Shown here: positions 6,031 through 13,601 of the stretch, in pieces
Numbering within the stretch: position 1 is the first letter of the stretch
Layout: every line of letters starts with the position of its first letter
The notes under the pieces: generated by a model
The model's database searches: none
Told to the model about the DNA's origin: nothing
Seen by the model: only the letters and a program-made list of their open reading frames with translations
Translations under genes and position numbers: made by a program
Assembly (NCBI GenBank): GCA_905236195.1
Contig: CAJOOX010000204.1
Span: 1-15,016, forward strand
Reading direction: 5' to 3'
Length of the DNA: 15,016 nucleotides
DNA from: an uncultured Bacteroidales bacterium
GTDB taxonomy: Bacteria; Bacteroidota; Bacteroidia; Bacteroidales; UBA3663

Positions 6031-7966
6031 ACTGACCGCAGCCCTTGTGCTGTTACTTTCCGCTATGACCCTCCACGCCCAGCCGAAACTCAGTCTGCCG
6101 CAACTCATTCCCGGCAACGACGACTATCTCCGCGTCGGGAACCTGAAGAATGCCCGGTGGAACGAGGACGGTAAATTCGTGTGGGACGAGACCGACGACA
6201 AAAAGGCGCCCGAAGCGAAGGGCAATGCCTCGGCCGACGGGCTCTGGACGGCAGTGAACGAAGGGGCGCGCCTCTATGTGGAAGGGCCTGAAGCCGTCCG
6301 ACTGGAAGTGTCGGACACCGAAGACCCCGACATCGTGTGGGGTCAGTCGGTGCACCGTAACGAATTCGGCATCTCGGGTGGCCTGTTCTGGTCGCCGGAG
6401 GGCCACCGCCTCGCCTTCTACCGCATGGACCAGACGATGGTGGGCGGTTATCCGCTGGTGCAGACCGACGCACGCGAAGCGGAGGTGAAATGGGTGAAAT
6501 ACCCGATGGCCGGCATGAAGAGCCACGAGGTGACCCTGGGCGTATATGATCCCGACACACGCAAGACGGTCTGGCTTCGTACCGCCGATCAGGATCCCGA
6601 CCCGGAACACTATCTGACGTGTGTGACCTGGCGACCGGACGGCACACAGATCATCATCGCCGAGCTCAACCGACTGCAGAATCACCTGAAGGTGAACGTC
6701 TATGATGCCGCAACGGGCGGGTTTGTGAAAACCCTGTTCGAAGAGCGGAACGACCGTTACGTGGAACCTGAGGCTCCCCTGTTCTTCGTTGACAACGACC
6801 GTTTTGTGTGGCAAAGCGAACGCGACGGATGGAATCATCTGTACCTATATAATATAAATAAGGAGAACGAACAGCCCGTGCAGCTCACCAGCGGCGAATG
6901 GATGGTCACCGACCTGCTGGCCAAATCGGCAAAGGCCGACAGACTGTATTTCACCGCCACGCGGGACGGCTATGTGGAGAACAACCTATACGAAGTCGGG
7001 ATAAACAGCGGCAAGATCCGCCGCCTGACGACCGAGTCCGGCTGGCACAACGTGAAGATGAGCCCCGACGGCAAAAAGTTCTATGATGCGTGGTCGAACC
7101 ACGAGACTCCCCGTATCTGCCAGCTGGTGAATGTGCACAGTCTGAAGAAAGAGGTGCTGCTGACGGCCCCGAATCCCTACGAGGGATACAAGGTGCCGCA
7201 AATCAAGAGCGGAGTATGCAAAGCCGCCGACGGCACCACCGAACTGCGCTGGAGGATGGTGCTTCCCACCGATTTCGACGCCGCGCAGAAGTACCCGGCC
7301 GTAGTCTATCTCTACAACGGCCCGCACGCCCAAATGGTGGTTGACCGCTGGCTGTGGGACGTACGCGGCTGGGATATCCACATGGCCAATCTGGGCTACG
7401 TGGTGTTCACCATCGACGGAAGGGGGTCGGAACATCGCGGCCTTGCCTTCGAACAGGCCATCTGGCATCACCTGGGCGAAACAGAGGGTCAGGATCAGAT
7501 GGAAGGCGTCAAATACCTCCTCGCGCAACCTTATGTGGATGCAGATCGCATCGGTATCCACGGCTGGAGTTACGGAGGCTTCATGACGACCTGGATGATG
7601 CTCCATTACCCCGAGACGTTCAAGGTGGGTGTCGCCGGAGGTCCTGTTCTGGACTGGAGCCGTTACGAAGTGATGTACGGCGAACGCTATATGGGCACCC
7701 CCGAGAACAATCCCGAGGGGTATGCCGCCAACACTCTCGTCAACCAGGCCGGCAACCTGAAGGGCCGCCTGCTCATCATTCACGACGATCAGGACGACAC
7801 CGTCGTACCGCAGATGTCGGTACAGTTCCTCAAGAACGCCGTCGACAACGGCACTCACCCCGATTTCATGCTCTATCCGAACCACCCCCACAATGTGAGA
7901 GGCAAGGACCGGGTACACCTGCACGAAACAATAACACGATATTTCGAAGACTTCCTAAAACAATGA
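6023..7966 (+). CDS. Exported S9 family dipeptidyl peptidase IV-like protease
   Basis: This 647-aa prolyl-oligopeptidase-family enzyme is expected to release Xaa-Pro (or Xaa-Ala) dipeptides from peptides in the periplasm. Residues 1-19 form a signal peptide (LTAALVLLLSAMTLHA). A beta-propeller region spans ~30-395 and an alpha/beta-hydrolase domain ~400-647. The triad is S516 in GWSYGGF, D591 in HDDQDDTVVPQ, and H623. The Asp-to-His gap of 32 equals that of human DPP IV. The signature VHRNEFGI (110-117) identifies the Bacteroidales DPP IV group. It contains one Glu (E114) where classical DPP IV has a Glu-Glu pair binding the substrate N terminus. The protein is short for the family (about 700-735 aa): only ~109 residues precede VHRNEFGI. 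The start overlaps the methyltransferase stop by 8 nt and the stop overlaps purD by 4 nt (ATGA). Confidence 0.9.
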   Translation: MNKLTAALVLLLSAMTLHAQPKLSLPQLIPGNDDYLRVGNLKNARWNEDGKFVWDETDDKKAPEAKGNASADGLWTAVNEGARLYVEGPEAVRLEVSDTEDPDIVWGQSVHRNEFGISGGLFWSPEGHRLAFYRMDQTMVGGYPLVQTDAREAEVKWVKYPMAGMKSHEVTLGVYDPDTRKTVWLRTADQDPDPEHYLTCVTWRPDGTQIIIAELNRLQNHLKVNVYDAATGGFVKTLFEERNDRYVEPEAPLFFVDNDRFVWQSERDGWNHLYLYNINKENEQPVQLTSGEWMVTDLLAKSAKADRLYFTATRDGYVENNLYEVGINSGKIRRLTTESGWHNVKMSPDGKKFYDAWSNHETPRICQLVNVHSLKKEVLLTAPNPYEGYKVPQIKSGVCKAADGTTELRWRMVLPTDFDAAQKYPAVVYLYNGPHAQMVVDRWLWDVRGWDIHMANLGYVVFTIDGRGSEHRGLAFEQAIWHHLGETEGQDQMEGVKYLLAQPYVDADRIGIHGWSYGGFMTTWMMLHYPETFKVGVAGGPVLDWSRYEVMYGERYMGTPENNPEGYAANTLVNQAGNLKGRLLIIHDDQDDTVVPQMSVQFLKNAVDNGTHPDFMLYPNHPHNVRGKDRVHLHETITRYFEDFLKQ

Positions 7967-9249
7967 AAATCTTACTGCTCGGCAATGGCGGCCGCGAATG
8001 CGCCATCGCTTGGAAACTGGCACAAAGCCCCAAGTGTACAAAATTGTATATCGCCCCCGGCAATGCCGGTACCTCGGCCTACGGCGAAAACGTAAGCATC
8101 AAGGTCGATGAGTTCGACAAAATCGGACAGTTCGCACTCCACAACAGCATCGAACTGGTGGTTGTGGGTCCCGAGAATCCCCTCGTGGGCGGTATTGTGG
8201 ATTATTTCGAACAGGATCCGGCACTCTCGAAAATCGCCGTATTCGGTCCGACAAAAGCAGGCGCCCGTCTGGAAGGTTCGAAAGACTTTGCCAAAGGGTT
8301 CATGCAGCGGCACGGCATCCCGACGGCCCGCTACAGGAGTTTCACAAAAGAAACCCTGGATGAAGCCTATCAGTTTCTGGAGACTCTGGAAGCCCCGTAC
8401 GTGCTGAAAGCCGACGGCCTGGCTGCCGGCAAGGGCGTGCTCATCGTACCCACTCTGGAAGAAGCCAAGCGGGAACTGTCCGAGATGCTGGGCGGTATGT
8501 TCGGCGACGCCTCTGCTACCGTCGTTATCGAAGAATTCCTGTCGGGCATCGAATGTTCGGTGTTCGTGATGACCGATGGCAAGAACTACAAAATCCTGCC
8601 CGTAGGCAAGGACTATAAACGCATCGGCGAGGGCGACACGGGCCCAAACACGGGCGGTATGGGCAACTGTTCGCCTGTCCCGTTTGCCGACGCCGAGTTC
8701 ATGATTAAAGTCGAAGAGCGCATCGTGAAACCCACCATTCAGGGCCTCCGCGAAGAAAACATCCGCTACTGCGGTTTCATCTTCCTGGGCCTGATCAGCG
8801 TAGGCGGCGAACCGATGGTTATCGAATATAATGTACGCATGGGCGACCCCGAGACCGAGGTTGTGATGCCCCGCATCAAGAGCGACCTGGTGGAACTCAT
8901 CCTGGCAGCGACCCGGGGCAACCTCAATACGGCCGAACTGGAAATCGACCCCCGCACGGCAGTCACCGTGATGCTCGTCTCGGGCGGCTATCCGGGCCAC
9001 TATGAAAAAGGCAAAGTCATCAGCGGTCTGGACAAAGTGAAGGACACCATCGTGTTCCACGCCGGAACAGCCCTCAACGAAAAGGGAGAAACGGTAACGG
9101 CAGGCGGCCGTGTGCTCGCACTGACTTCGTACGGCGAAAACCGTGCCGAAGCGCTGGCCCGATCAATGAAAGCCGCTGAAGAAATCCAATGGGAGGGCAA
9201 ATACTATCGCCACGACATCGGATTGGATCTCAATAAATACGACCAATAA
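7963..9249 (+). CDS. purD: Phosphoribosylamine-glycine ligase (GAR synthetase)
   Basis: This 428-aa cytoplasmic ATP-grasp enzyme joins glycine to 5-phosphoribosylamine, the second step of purine synthesis. Order: N-terminal pre-ATP-grasp domain (LLLGNGGRECA at 4-14, APGNAGTS at 31-38, VVGPENPLV at 67-75), ATP-grasp domain (GSKDFAKGFM, VLKADGLAAGKGV at 147-159, GDTGPNTGGMG at 224-234), metal-binding EYNVRMGDPETEV (E288, N290), and the C-terminal domain with VMLVSGGYP. The family's GGREHA motif reads GGRECA here (C13). The start is the ATG in the ATGA overlap with the DPP IV stop. A longer in-frame ORF reaching back to 7354 lies inside the protease gene and is out of frame with it, so it is not used. 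Regular length and intact motifs suggest an active enzyme. Confidence 0.97.
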   Translation: MKILLLGNGGRECAIAWKLAQSPKCTKLYIAPGNAGTSAYGENVSIKVDEFDKIGQFALHNSIELVVVGPENPLVGGIVDYFEQDPALSKIAVFGPTKAGARLEGSKDFAKGFMQRHGIPTARYRSFTKETLDEAYQFLETLEAPYVLKADGLAAGKGVLIVPTLEEAKRELSEMLGGMFGDASATVVIEEFLSGIECSVFVMTDGKNYKILPVGKDYKRIGEGDTGPNTGGMGNCSPVPFADAEFMIKVEERIVKPTIQGLREENIRYCGFIFLGLISVGGEPMVIEYNVRMGDPETEVVMPRIKSDLVELILAATRGNLNTAELEIDPRTAVTVMLVSGGYPGHYEKGKVISGLDKVKDTIVFHAGTALNEKGETVTAGGRVLALTSYGENRAEALARSMKAAEEIQWEGKYYRHDIGLDLNKYDQ

Positions 9250-10205
9250 TGTGTCCGCTCACCCAGAATCCCGACACCAGGGTTTTTCTGCTTCTTTTCA
9301 ACACGGCCGTTGTCGTCGCCCTTGCGTGGGTGGGCAACGTTGCGTGGTGGATACCCGTTGTCAACTGGGCGGTGTCGGCACTTTTTGCCTACGGCATTCA
9401 GGACATAATCCAACGCTACAAGATGGGCGAAACGCGTCGCGGACTCATCTTCTGCATCGCGTGGATTATCCTCTGCACAACGGCGAATTTTGCCTCGCTC
9501 TATATGCCCGGAGACACGGCTCCCTGGAAAATCATGCTGCCGATGGCAGGACTGATGGTCATTCTGCACCTGCTTCTCTCATCGTGGCAGATGCACAATG
9601 CCCCGGTCAACTATCTGGCCACCGGCTTCATCGTCAGCCTGCTGTCGTTGATTCATGCTCCGGCGCTGTTCTGGCTCCTGCTGCCCGGCCTTGGTTCTAT
9701 ATTCATGCGCAGCAATTCGACGCGTAATTTCTGGAGCACACTGACTGGAGTTGTGTTCGGCATCTGGGTGTCGTATTTCTGTGTATATTTCATCCTGGGA
9801 GAAACGAAGGCCGACAACATCCGCAACAGCCTCCTGAACATCATTCCGGTCACGCTGACCGTTCCGGAGTTCAGCCTCGAGGTCTGGATTGTCATCGGCA
9901 TCACGACTATCCTGCTGCTGGCCTATTCGGTCATGAGCTATCTGCTCAACGTGGGAGATTCGCTGCGGGTCACAAACGGTATCCGCCTCATCTCGATGAT
10001 GGCCTTTATGTTTGTGCTGTTCACGGCGCTCAATGTATCCCACATCGCGCTCTACTTCAGCCTGATTACCCTGCTGCTTACCCTCCTGAATGCGCTTCAT
10101 CTCTCGAATGTTCAGTCGGACATCCACGAGTGGTGGACTATCTTCATACTGGTCGCAATGATGCTCTTTGACATCATTCCGATTCTCATTCCCCTGGTAC
10201 TGTAA
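9249..10205 (+). CDS. Multi-pass integral membrane protein of unknown function
   Basis: This 318-aa, very hydrophobic protein has about nine or ten membrane segments (roughly 11-29, 32-54, 64-86, 93-112, 118-148, 162-184, 211-233, 246-266, 267-284, 295-317). It has no signal peptide and short, mostly charged loops (QRYKMGETRRG, GETKADNIRN, NVGDSLRV). Polar or charged residues in membrane segments are few, and there is no ABC, MFS or glycosyltransferase motif I recognise. The ATG overlaps the purD stop by one base (TAATG), so it is almost certainly co-translated. The symporter gene follows after 30 nt. The closeness to purD looks conserved-operon-like but gives no function. It may belong to one of the Bacteroidetes-restricted membrane DUF families. 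Confidence 0.8.
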   Translation: MCPLTQNPDTRVFLLLFNTAVVVALAWVGNVAWWIPVVNWAVSALFAYGIQDIIQRYKMGETRRGLIFCIAWIILCTTANFASLYMPGDTAPWKIMLPMAGLMVILHLLLSSWQMHNAPVNYLATGFIVSLLSLIHAPALFWLLLPGLGSIFMRSNSTRNFWSTLTGVVFGIWVSYFCVYFILGETKADNIRNSLLNIIPVTLTVPEFSLEVWIVIGITTILLLAYSVMSYLLNVGDSLRVTNGIRLISMMAFMFVLFTALNVSHIALYFSLITLLLTLLNALHLSNVQSDIHEWWTIFILVAMMLFDIIPILIPLVL

Positions 10206-10235
10206 CCCCGGACTCTATTTTTAACACAATCATCC

Positions 10236-11807
10236 ATGCGTATATTCGACCTGGCTGTCTTTTTCGTACTGACCCTCGGTATAGTCTTTTGGGGCTGGCA
10301 TACCGGTCGTCGCACCACCAGTGCCGCCGACTATACTCATGCCTCGGGACGCGTTCCGGGCGTTGTTGTGGGACTCTCCATTTTTGCCTCCTACTGTTCG
10401 TCAATCTCCTATCTGGGTTACGTCTCGGCATCGTATGCGGGCAACTGGAACCAGTTTGTCTTCACGCTCACGATTCCGATTGCGGGCTTTTTTGCGGCTC
10501 GTTATTTCGTGCCGTTCTACCGCCGGCAGAACTCCATCAGCGCCTACAGTTACCTGCAGTTCCGCTTCGGACGCTGGGCGAGAGTCTATGCCTCGCTGTG
10601 CTATCTGTTCACACAGATTTGCCGCATGGCAACTATCCTTTACCTGCTGGCGCTTCCGCTGAAGATTGTGTTTGATGCAGATCTTTCGCTCATCATCATC
10701 CTGACGGGTATCGCGACGCTGGGCTTCACCCATCGCGGCGGTATGCGCACGGTTATCTGGATTGAGGCCCTTCAGGGACTGATCCTGATTGCGGGAGCCT
10801 TCATCTGCCTGTTTGTGATCAACAACAGCCTGCCCGGCGGTTTCTCGCAGGTGATTCGAACGGGATGGGAAACGGGCAAATTCTCGCTGGGTTCGTTCGG
10901 GTTCTCACCCGCTGAATCGACCTTCTGGGTCTGCCTGCTGTACGGCATCTTCACCAACCTCAACAACTTCGGCGTGGACCAGGGTTACACACAGCGCTAC
11001 CACGCGGCACCCAACCTCCACGAAGCACGCGTGAGTGCCATCTTCGGTTCGTTCCTGCCGCTGCCCGTCAACCTGCTGCTGTTCCTGATTGGCACCGCTA
11101 TCTATACTTATTACTACTGTTTCCCGTTTGCAATGCCCGAACAATTGGGCGACGACAGCATCTTTCCCCACTTCCTCTACAGTCACATGCCGACGGGACT
11201 GTTCGGCCTCATGCTGACCTGTATTTTCTGTGCGGGCATGAGCACCATCGCCACCTCAATCACCTCGTCAGCGACGCTTGTGATGGAGGATTTCCTGCTG
11301 CCGCGCAAGCGCCGCAAACGTCAGGACCTGCAATTCAAGCAGGATTTCGACCACATCAATTCAGCCAATCTTGAGGAACACTATGCCATCCTGCGCCACA
11401 ACGAAATGGTGGCCAGGGTTATCGACAGGGATAAAATACGTATGCTGCGCGGTTCGTCGGTGGTCATCACGGTACTGGGTGTTCTCATGGCACTGGCATT
11501 CCAGCTGTTCGAATCACGCGCCTTGGACGCATGGTGGCGGCTTGCGTCGCTCTTCTCGGGCGGCGTGCTGGGTCTCTTCCTGCTGGGAATGAGCACCCGC
11601 GCCCAACGGCCACAGGCCATCATTGCCACCGTCGCCGGCGTACTGACGCTCGTATTCATTGCCTTCCAAACGCCCCTTCTGGATTGGCTGGGGCTCTCAC
11701 CCATCTTCCACAACAACCTGGCCATCGTACTCTCGACAACGGTTATTCTGCTCGCAGGCTGGCTGCTCTCTCTGCGGCTTGGTCCATCAAAGCATAAAGG
11801 TCGGTAA
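10236..11807 (+). CDS. Sodium:solute symporter (SSS/SLC5 family)
   Basis: This 523-aa secondary transporter of the LeuT fold uses the sodium gradient to import a solute. About 13 membrane segments are visible, starting FDLAVFFVLTLGIVFWG. Family features include the TM1 region ADYTHASGRVPGVVVGLSIFAS (30-51), GGMRTVIWIEALQG (168-181), and NNFGVDQGYTQRY (243-255). TM8 reads AGMSTIATSITSSATLV (333-349), where Ser/Thr residues form the Na2 site in relatives. A highly charged cytoplasmic loop of ~50 residues (355-405) follows. It is rich in Lys, Arg, Asp and His and is longer than usual. The substrate cannot be read from the sequence; sugars, sialic acid, amino acids and carboxylates are all carried by this family. 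It is the last gene of the rightward run. Its final 65 nt overlap the end of dusB on the other strand. Confidence 0.88.
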   Translation: MRIFDLAVFFVLTLGIVFWGWHTGRRTTSAADYTHASGRVPGVVVGLSIFASYCSSISYLGYVSASYAGNWNQFVFTLTIPIAGFFAARYFVPFYRRQNSISAYSYLQFRFGRWARVYASLCYLFTQICRMATILYLLALPLKIVFDADLSLIIILTGIATLGFTHRGGMRTVIWIEALQGLILIAGAFICLFVINNSLPGGFSQVIRTGWETGKFSLGSFGFSPAESTFWVCLLYGIFTNLNNFGVDQGYTQRYHAAPNLHEARVSAIFGSFLPLPVNLLLFLIGTAIYTYYYCFPFAMPEQLGDDSIFPHFLYSHMPTGLFGLMLTCIFCAGMSTIATSITSSATLVMEDFLLPRKRRKRQDLQFKQDFDHINSANLEEHYAILRHNEMVARVIDRDKIRMLRGSSVVITVLGVLMALAFQLFESRALDAWWRLASLFSGGVLGLFLLGMSTRAQRPQAIIATVAGVLTLVFIAFQTPLLDWLGLSPIFHNNLAIVLSTTVILLAGWLLSLRLGPSKHKGR

Positions 11808-12741
11808 CGTTTTCGGCTCGAAGCATAGCGATGCGCGTCTCGCGGAAATTGGGAATTCCCTTAAACACGGGCGTGGCAGCCAAATGACGGCGAATATGGA
11901 GAATTCCTCTGTATTCGCCGATTCTGTCCACACTGATTTTCACCTGTTGCTTGAGGGCGGCGAGACATTCGGCCACCGTCATCGGAGGCAGAGGCTGCCC
12001 TGTGGTGAGCAGATGCTGTATCTCGCGGAAAATCCAGGGACGTCCGAACGTGGCACGACCCACCATGATGGCATCGACACCGTAACGGTTGAACATGTCG
12101 CGGGCAACCTCGGCCGACGTGACGTCGCCGTTGCCGATGATGGGAATCCGGATGCGGGGATCGTTTTTCACCTCGCCGATGAGGGTCCAGTCGGCCTCAC
12201 CGTTGTACATCTGAGAACGCGTTCTGCCATGAATGGCAAGAGCCGCGATGCCACAGTCCTGCAATTGGAGGGCGAGATCGTGGATAATCCGGTGTTCGTG
12301 GTCCCATCCAAGGCGTGTTTTCACCGTCACGGGAATCTTCACCGCCATCACCACCTCGCGCGTTATCTCCAGCAACAACGGGATGTTCTGGAGCATGCCG
12401 GCCCCGGCACCCTTTCCGGCCACACGTTTGACGGGACATCCGAAGTTAAGGTCAAGGATATCGGGATGTGACTCCTCGACGATACGGGCGGCCTCGACCA
12501 TACTCTCGACATCGCGTCCGTAAATCTGAATAGCCACGGGGCGCTCCTCCTCGAGGATGTGCAATTTCTGACAGGTTTTATCGACACTGCGTATGAGAGC
12601 GTCGGCGCTCACAAACTCGGTATAGACCATATCGGCCCCGTATTCCTTGCATTGCAACCGGAAACCGACGTCGGTGACGTCTTCCATCGGTGCAAGGAAA
12701 ACGGGATGTGCACTTTTAAATTTTATTTCGCCGATTTGCAT
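11743..12741 (-). CDS. dusB: tRNA-dihydrouridine synthase (DusB type)
   Basis: This 332-aa flavoenzyme reduces uridine to dihydrouridine in tRNA, using FMN and NADPH. The TIM-barrel domain covers about 1-240: APMEDVTD (17-24) binds FMN, LNFGCPV contains the catalytic C102, VKTRLGW has K141, and HGRTRSQMY has H171. IIGNGDV (201-207) and VGRATFGRPWIF (227-238) bind the FMN phosphate. A helical tRNA-binding domain follows (~245-332). Length and motif order agree with DusB. ATG 12741 follows a good promoter on the minus strand and gives the normal N terminus (GEIKFKSAHPVFLAPME). It stands alone on this strand, divergent from sdhC and convergent with the symporter, whose gene it overlaps by 65 bp. 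Confidence 0.94.
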   Translation of the reverse strand: MQIGEIKFKSAHPVFLAPMEDVTDVGFRLQCKEYGADMVYTEFVSADALIRSVDKTCQKLHILEEERPVAIQIYGRDVESMVEAARIVEESHPDILDLNFGCPVKRVAGKGAGAGMLQNIPLLLEITREVVMAVKIPVTVKTRLGWDHEHRIIHDLALQLQDCGIAALAIHGRTRSQMYNGEADWTLIGEVKNDPRIRIPIIGNGDVTSAEVARDMFNRYGVDAIMVGRATFGRPWIFREIQHLLTTGQPLPPMTVAECLAALKQQVKISVDRIGEYRGILHIRRHLAATPVFKGIPNFRETRIAMLRAENVTDLYALMDQAAERAASLRAE

Positions 12742-12764
12742 AAAATTCTGTAATGTTTAGTGCG

Positions 12765-12796
12765 CAAAAATAGAAAAAAAATCTCAAATAACACAA
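12765..12796 (-). promoter_or_regulatory. Bacteroidetes-type promoter for dusB
   Basis: Read on the minus strand, TTG (12796-12794) is followed after 21 nt by TATTTTTG (12772-12765), an exact TAnnTTTG match. The start of transcription would fall near 12760, giving a leader of about 20 nt before the ATG. Confidence 0.65.
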
Positions 12797-12811
12797 TTTC
12801 TTGCCCTATAA

Positions 12812-12843
12812 CTTGGCTATTTGAATAAAAATACGTATTTTTG
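12812..12843 (+). promoter_or_regulatory. Bacteroidetes-type promoter for sdhCA(B)
   Basis: CTTG (12812-12815) is followed after 20 nt by TATTTTTG (12836-12843), an exact TAnnTTTG match. The start of transcription is predicted near 12850, with a ~55-nt A/T-rich leader lacking a Shine-Dalgarno site. The -7 element lies within a 16-bp palindrome. Confidence 0.7.
12827..12842. promoter_or_regulatory. Perfect 16-bp palindrome, possible operator at the sdhC promoter
   Basis: AAAAATACGTATTTTT reads the same on both strands and is centred between 12834 and 12835. It overlaps seven of the eight bases of the -7 element. A protein bound here would compete with RNA polymerase. A TTTG (12820-12823) and CAAA (12844-12847) pair flanks it, slightly off centre. 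It may also be chance symmetry in A/T-rich DNA. Confidence 0.4.
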
Positions 12844-12905
12844 CAAACTGATTATTTCAAATATCAACAGCAATTTCATATTTTCATTATTAATAAGTTC
12901 CAACT

Positions 12906-13580
12906 ATGTGGTTAATTTCTTCCTCCATCGGCCGTAAGGTGGTGATGAGTGTGTCCGGTACCGGACTTGTGCTCTTCCTCACTTTTCACATGGTCATGAA
13001 CCTCGTTTACATCTTCTCGACAGAAGCCTATAACAAGGTTTGCGAGTTTTTGGGCACGAATTGGTACGCACTTGCCGGCACGGCAGCCCTGGCGTTCCTC
13101 TTCCTGGTCCACATTATCTACGCGTTTATCCTCACCTACCAGAACCGGAAGGCTCGCGGTAAGGAACGCTACGCCATCTCGGGCAAGCAGCCCATCGACT
13201 GGGAGTCCAAGAACATGCTTGTCCTTGGCATCATCATCTGCGGCGGCCTCCTCATCCACCTCTTCAACTTCTGGTACAACATGATGTTTGCCGAGCTGAT
13301 GGGCTTTGAGGAGATGCTCTACAAGCCCTCCGACGGTTCAGCCTGGATCACCCACACGTTCTCCAACCCCGTCTTTGTCATCATCTACGTCATCTGGATC
13401 GGCGCCCTCTGGCTCCATCTCAACCACGGCATCTGGAGTGCCATGCAGACCATCGGCTGGAATGGCAACAAGTGGCTCAACCGCTGGATTCTCATCGGCA
13501 AGATCTGGTCCACCGTCGTTTGCGCCGGCTTCCTCTGCGTAGTTCTCGCCGCCGTACTTCGTGCTAACGGCGTTTATTAA
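12906..13580 (+). CDS. sdhC: Succinate dehydrogenase/fumarate reductase cytochrome b subunit (type B)
   Basis: This 224-aa membrane anchor carries electrons between menaquinone and the SdhAB headpiece. Five membrane helices are visible (about 12-37, 55-78, 103-127, 154-175, 195-217). Histidines in four of them (H28 in TFHMVMN, H69 in LVHIIYA, H118 in LIHLFNF, and H171 or H174 in LWLHLNHG) fit the diheme ligands of the Wolinella-type enzyme. A single large C subunit instead of separate C and D subunits marks the type-B class. ATG 12906 sits ~55 nt after the predicted transcription start, and sdhA follows after 21 nt. In Bacteroidales the complex normally runs as fumarate reductase in the succinate branch of fermentation; frdC is therefore an equally good name. 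Confidence 0.94.
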   Translation: MWLISSSIGRKVVMSVSGTGLVLFLTFHMVMNLVYIFSTEAYNKVCEFLGTNWYALAGTAALAFLFLVHIIYAFILTYQNRKARGKERYAISGKQPIDWESKNMLVLGIIICGGLLIHLFNFWYNMMFAELMGFEEMLYKPSDGSAWITHTFSNPVFVIIYVIWIGALWLHLNHGIWSAMQTIGWNGNKWLNRWILIGKIWSTVVCAGFLCVVLAAVLRANGVY

Positions 13581-13601
13581 CCCCTCTAAAACTCTATTCA
13601 A

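Noticed and set aside
4210..6117. 635-codon open frame on the minus strand across the methyltransferase gene
   Set aside because: It spans three gene boundaries, has low-complexity composition and shows no motif. The opposite strand encodes a complete methyltransferase.
7354..7962. 203-codon upstream extension of purD inside the DPP IV gene
   Set aside because: The extension is Arg/Pro/His-rich and out of frame with a well-conserved protease. PurD homologues start at the ATG 7963 sequence MKILLLGNGG.
11659..12471. 270-codon plus-strand open frame opposite dusB
   Set aside because: It is the complement of a complete dihydrouridine synthase and has no domain of its own.
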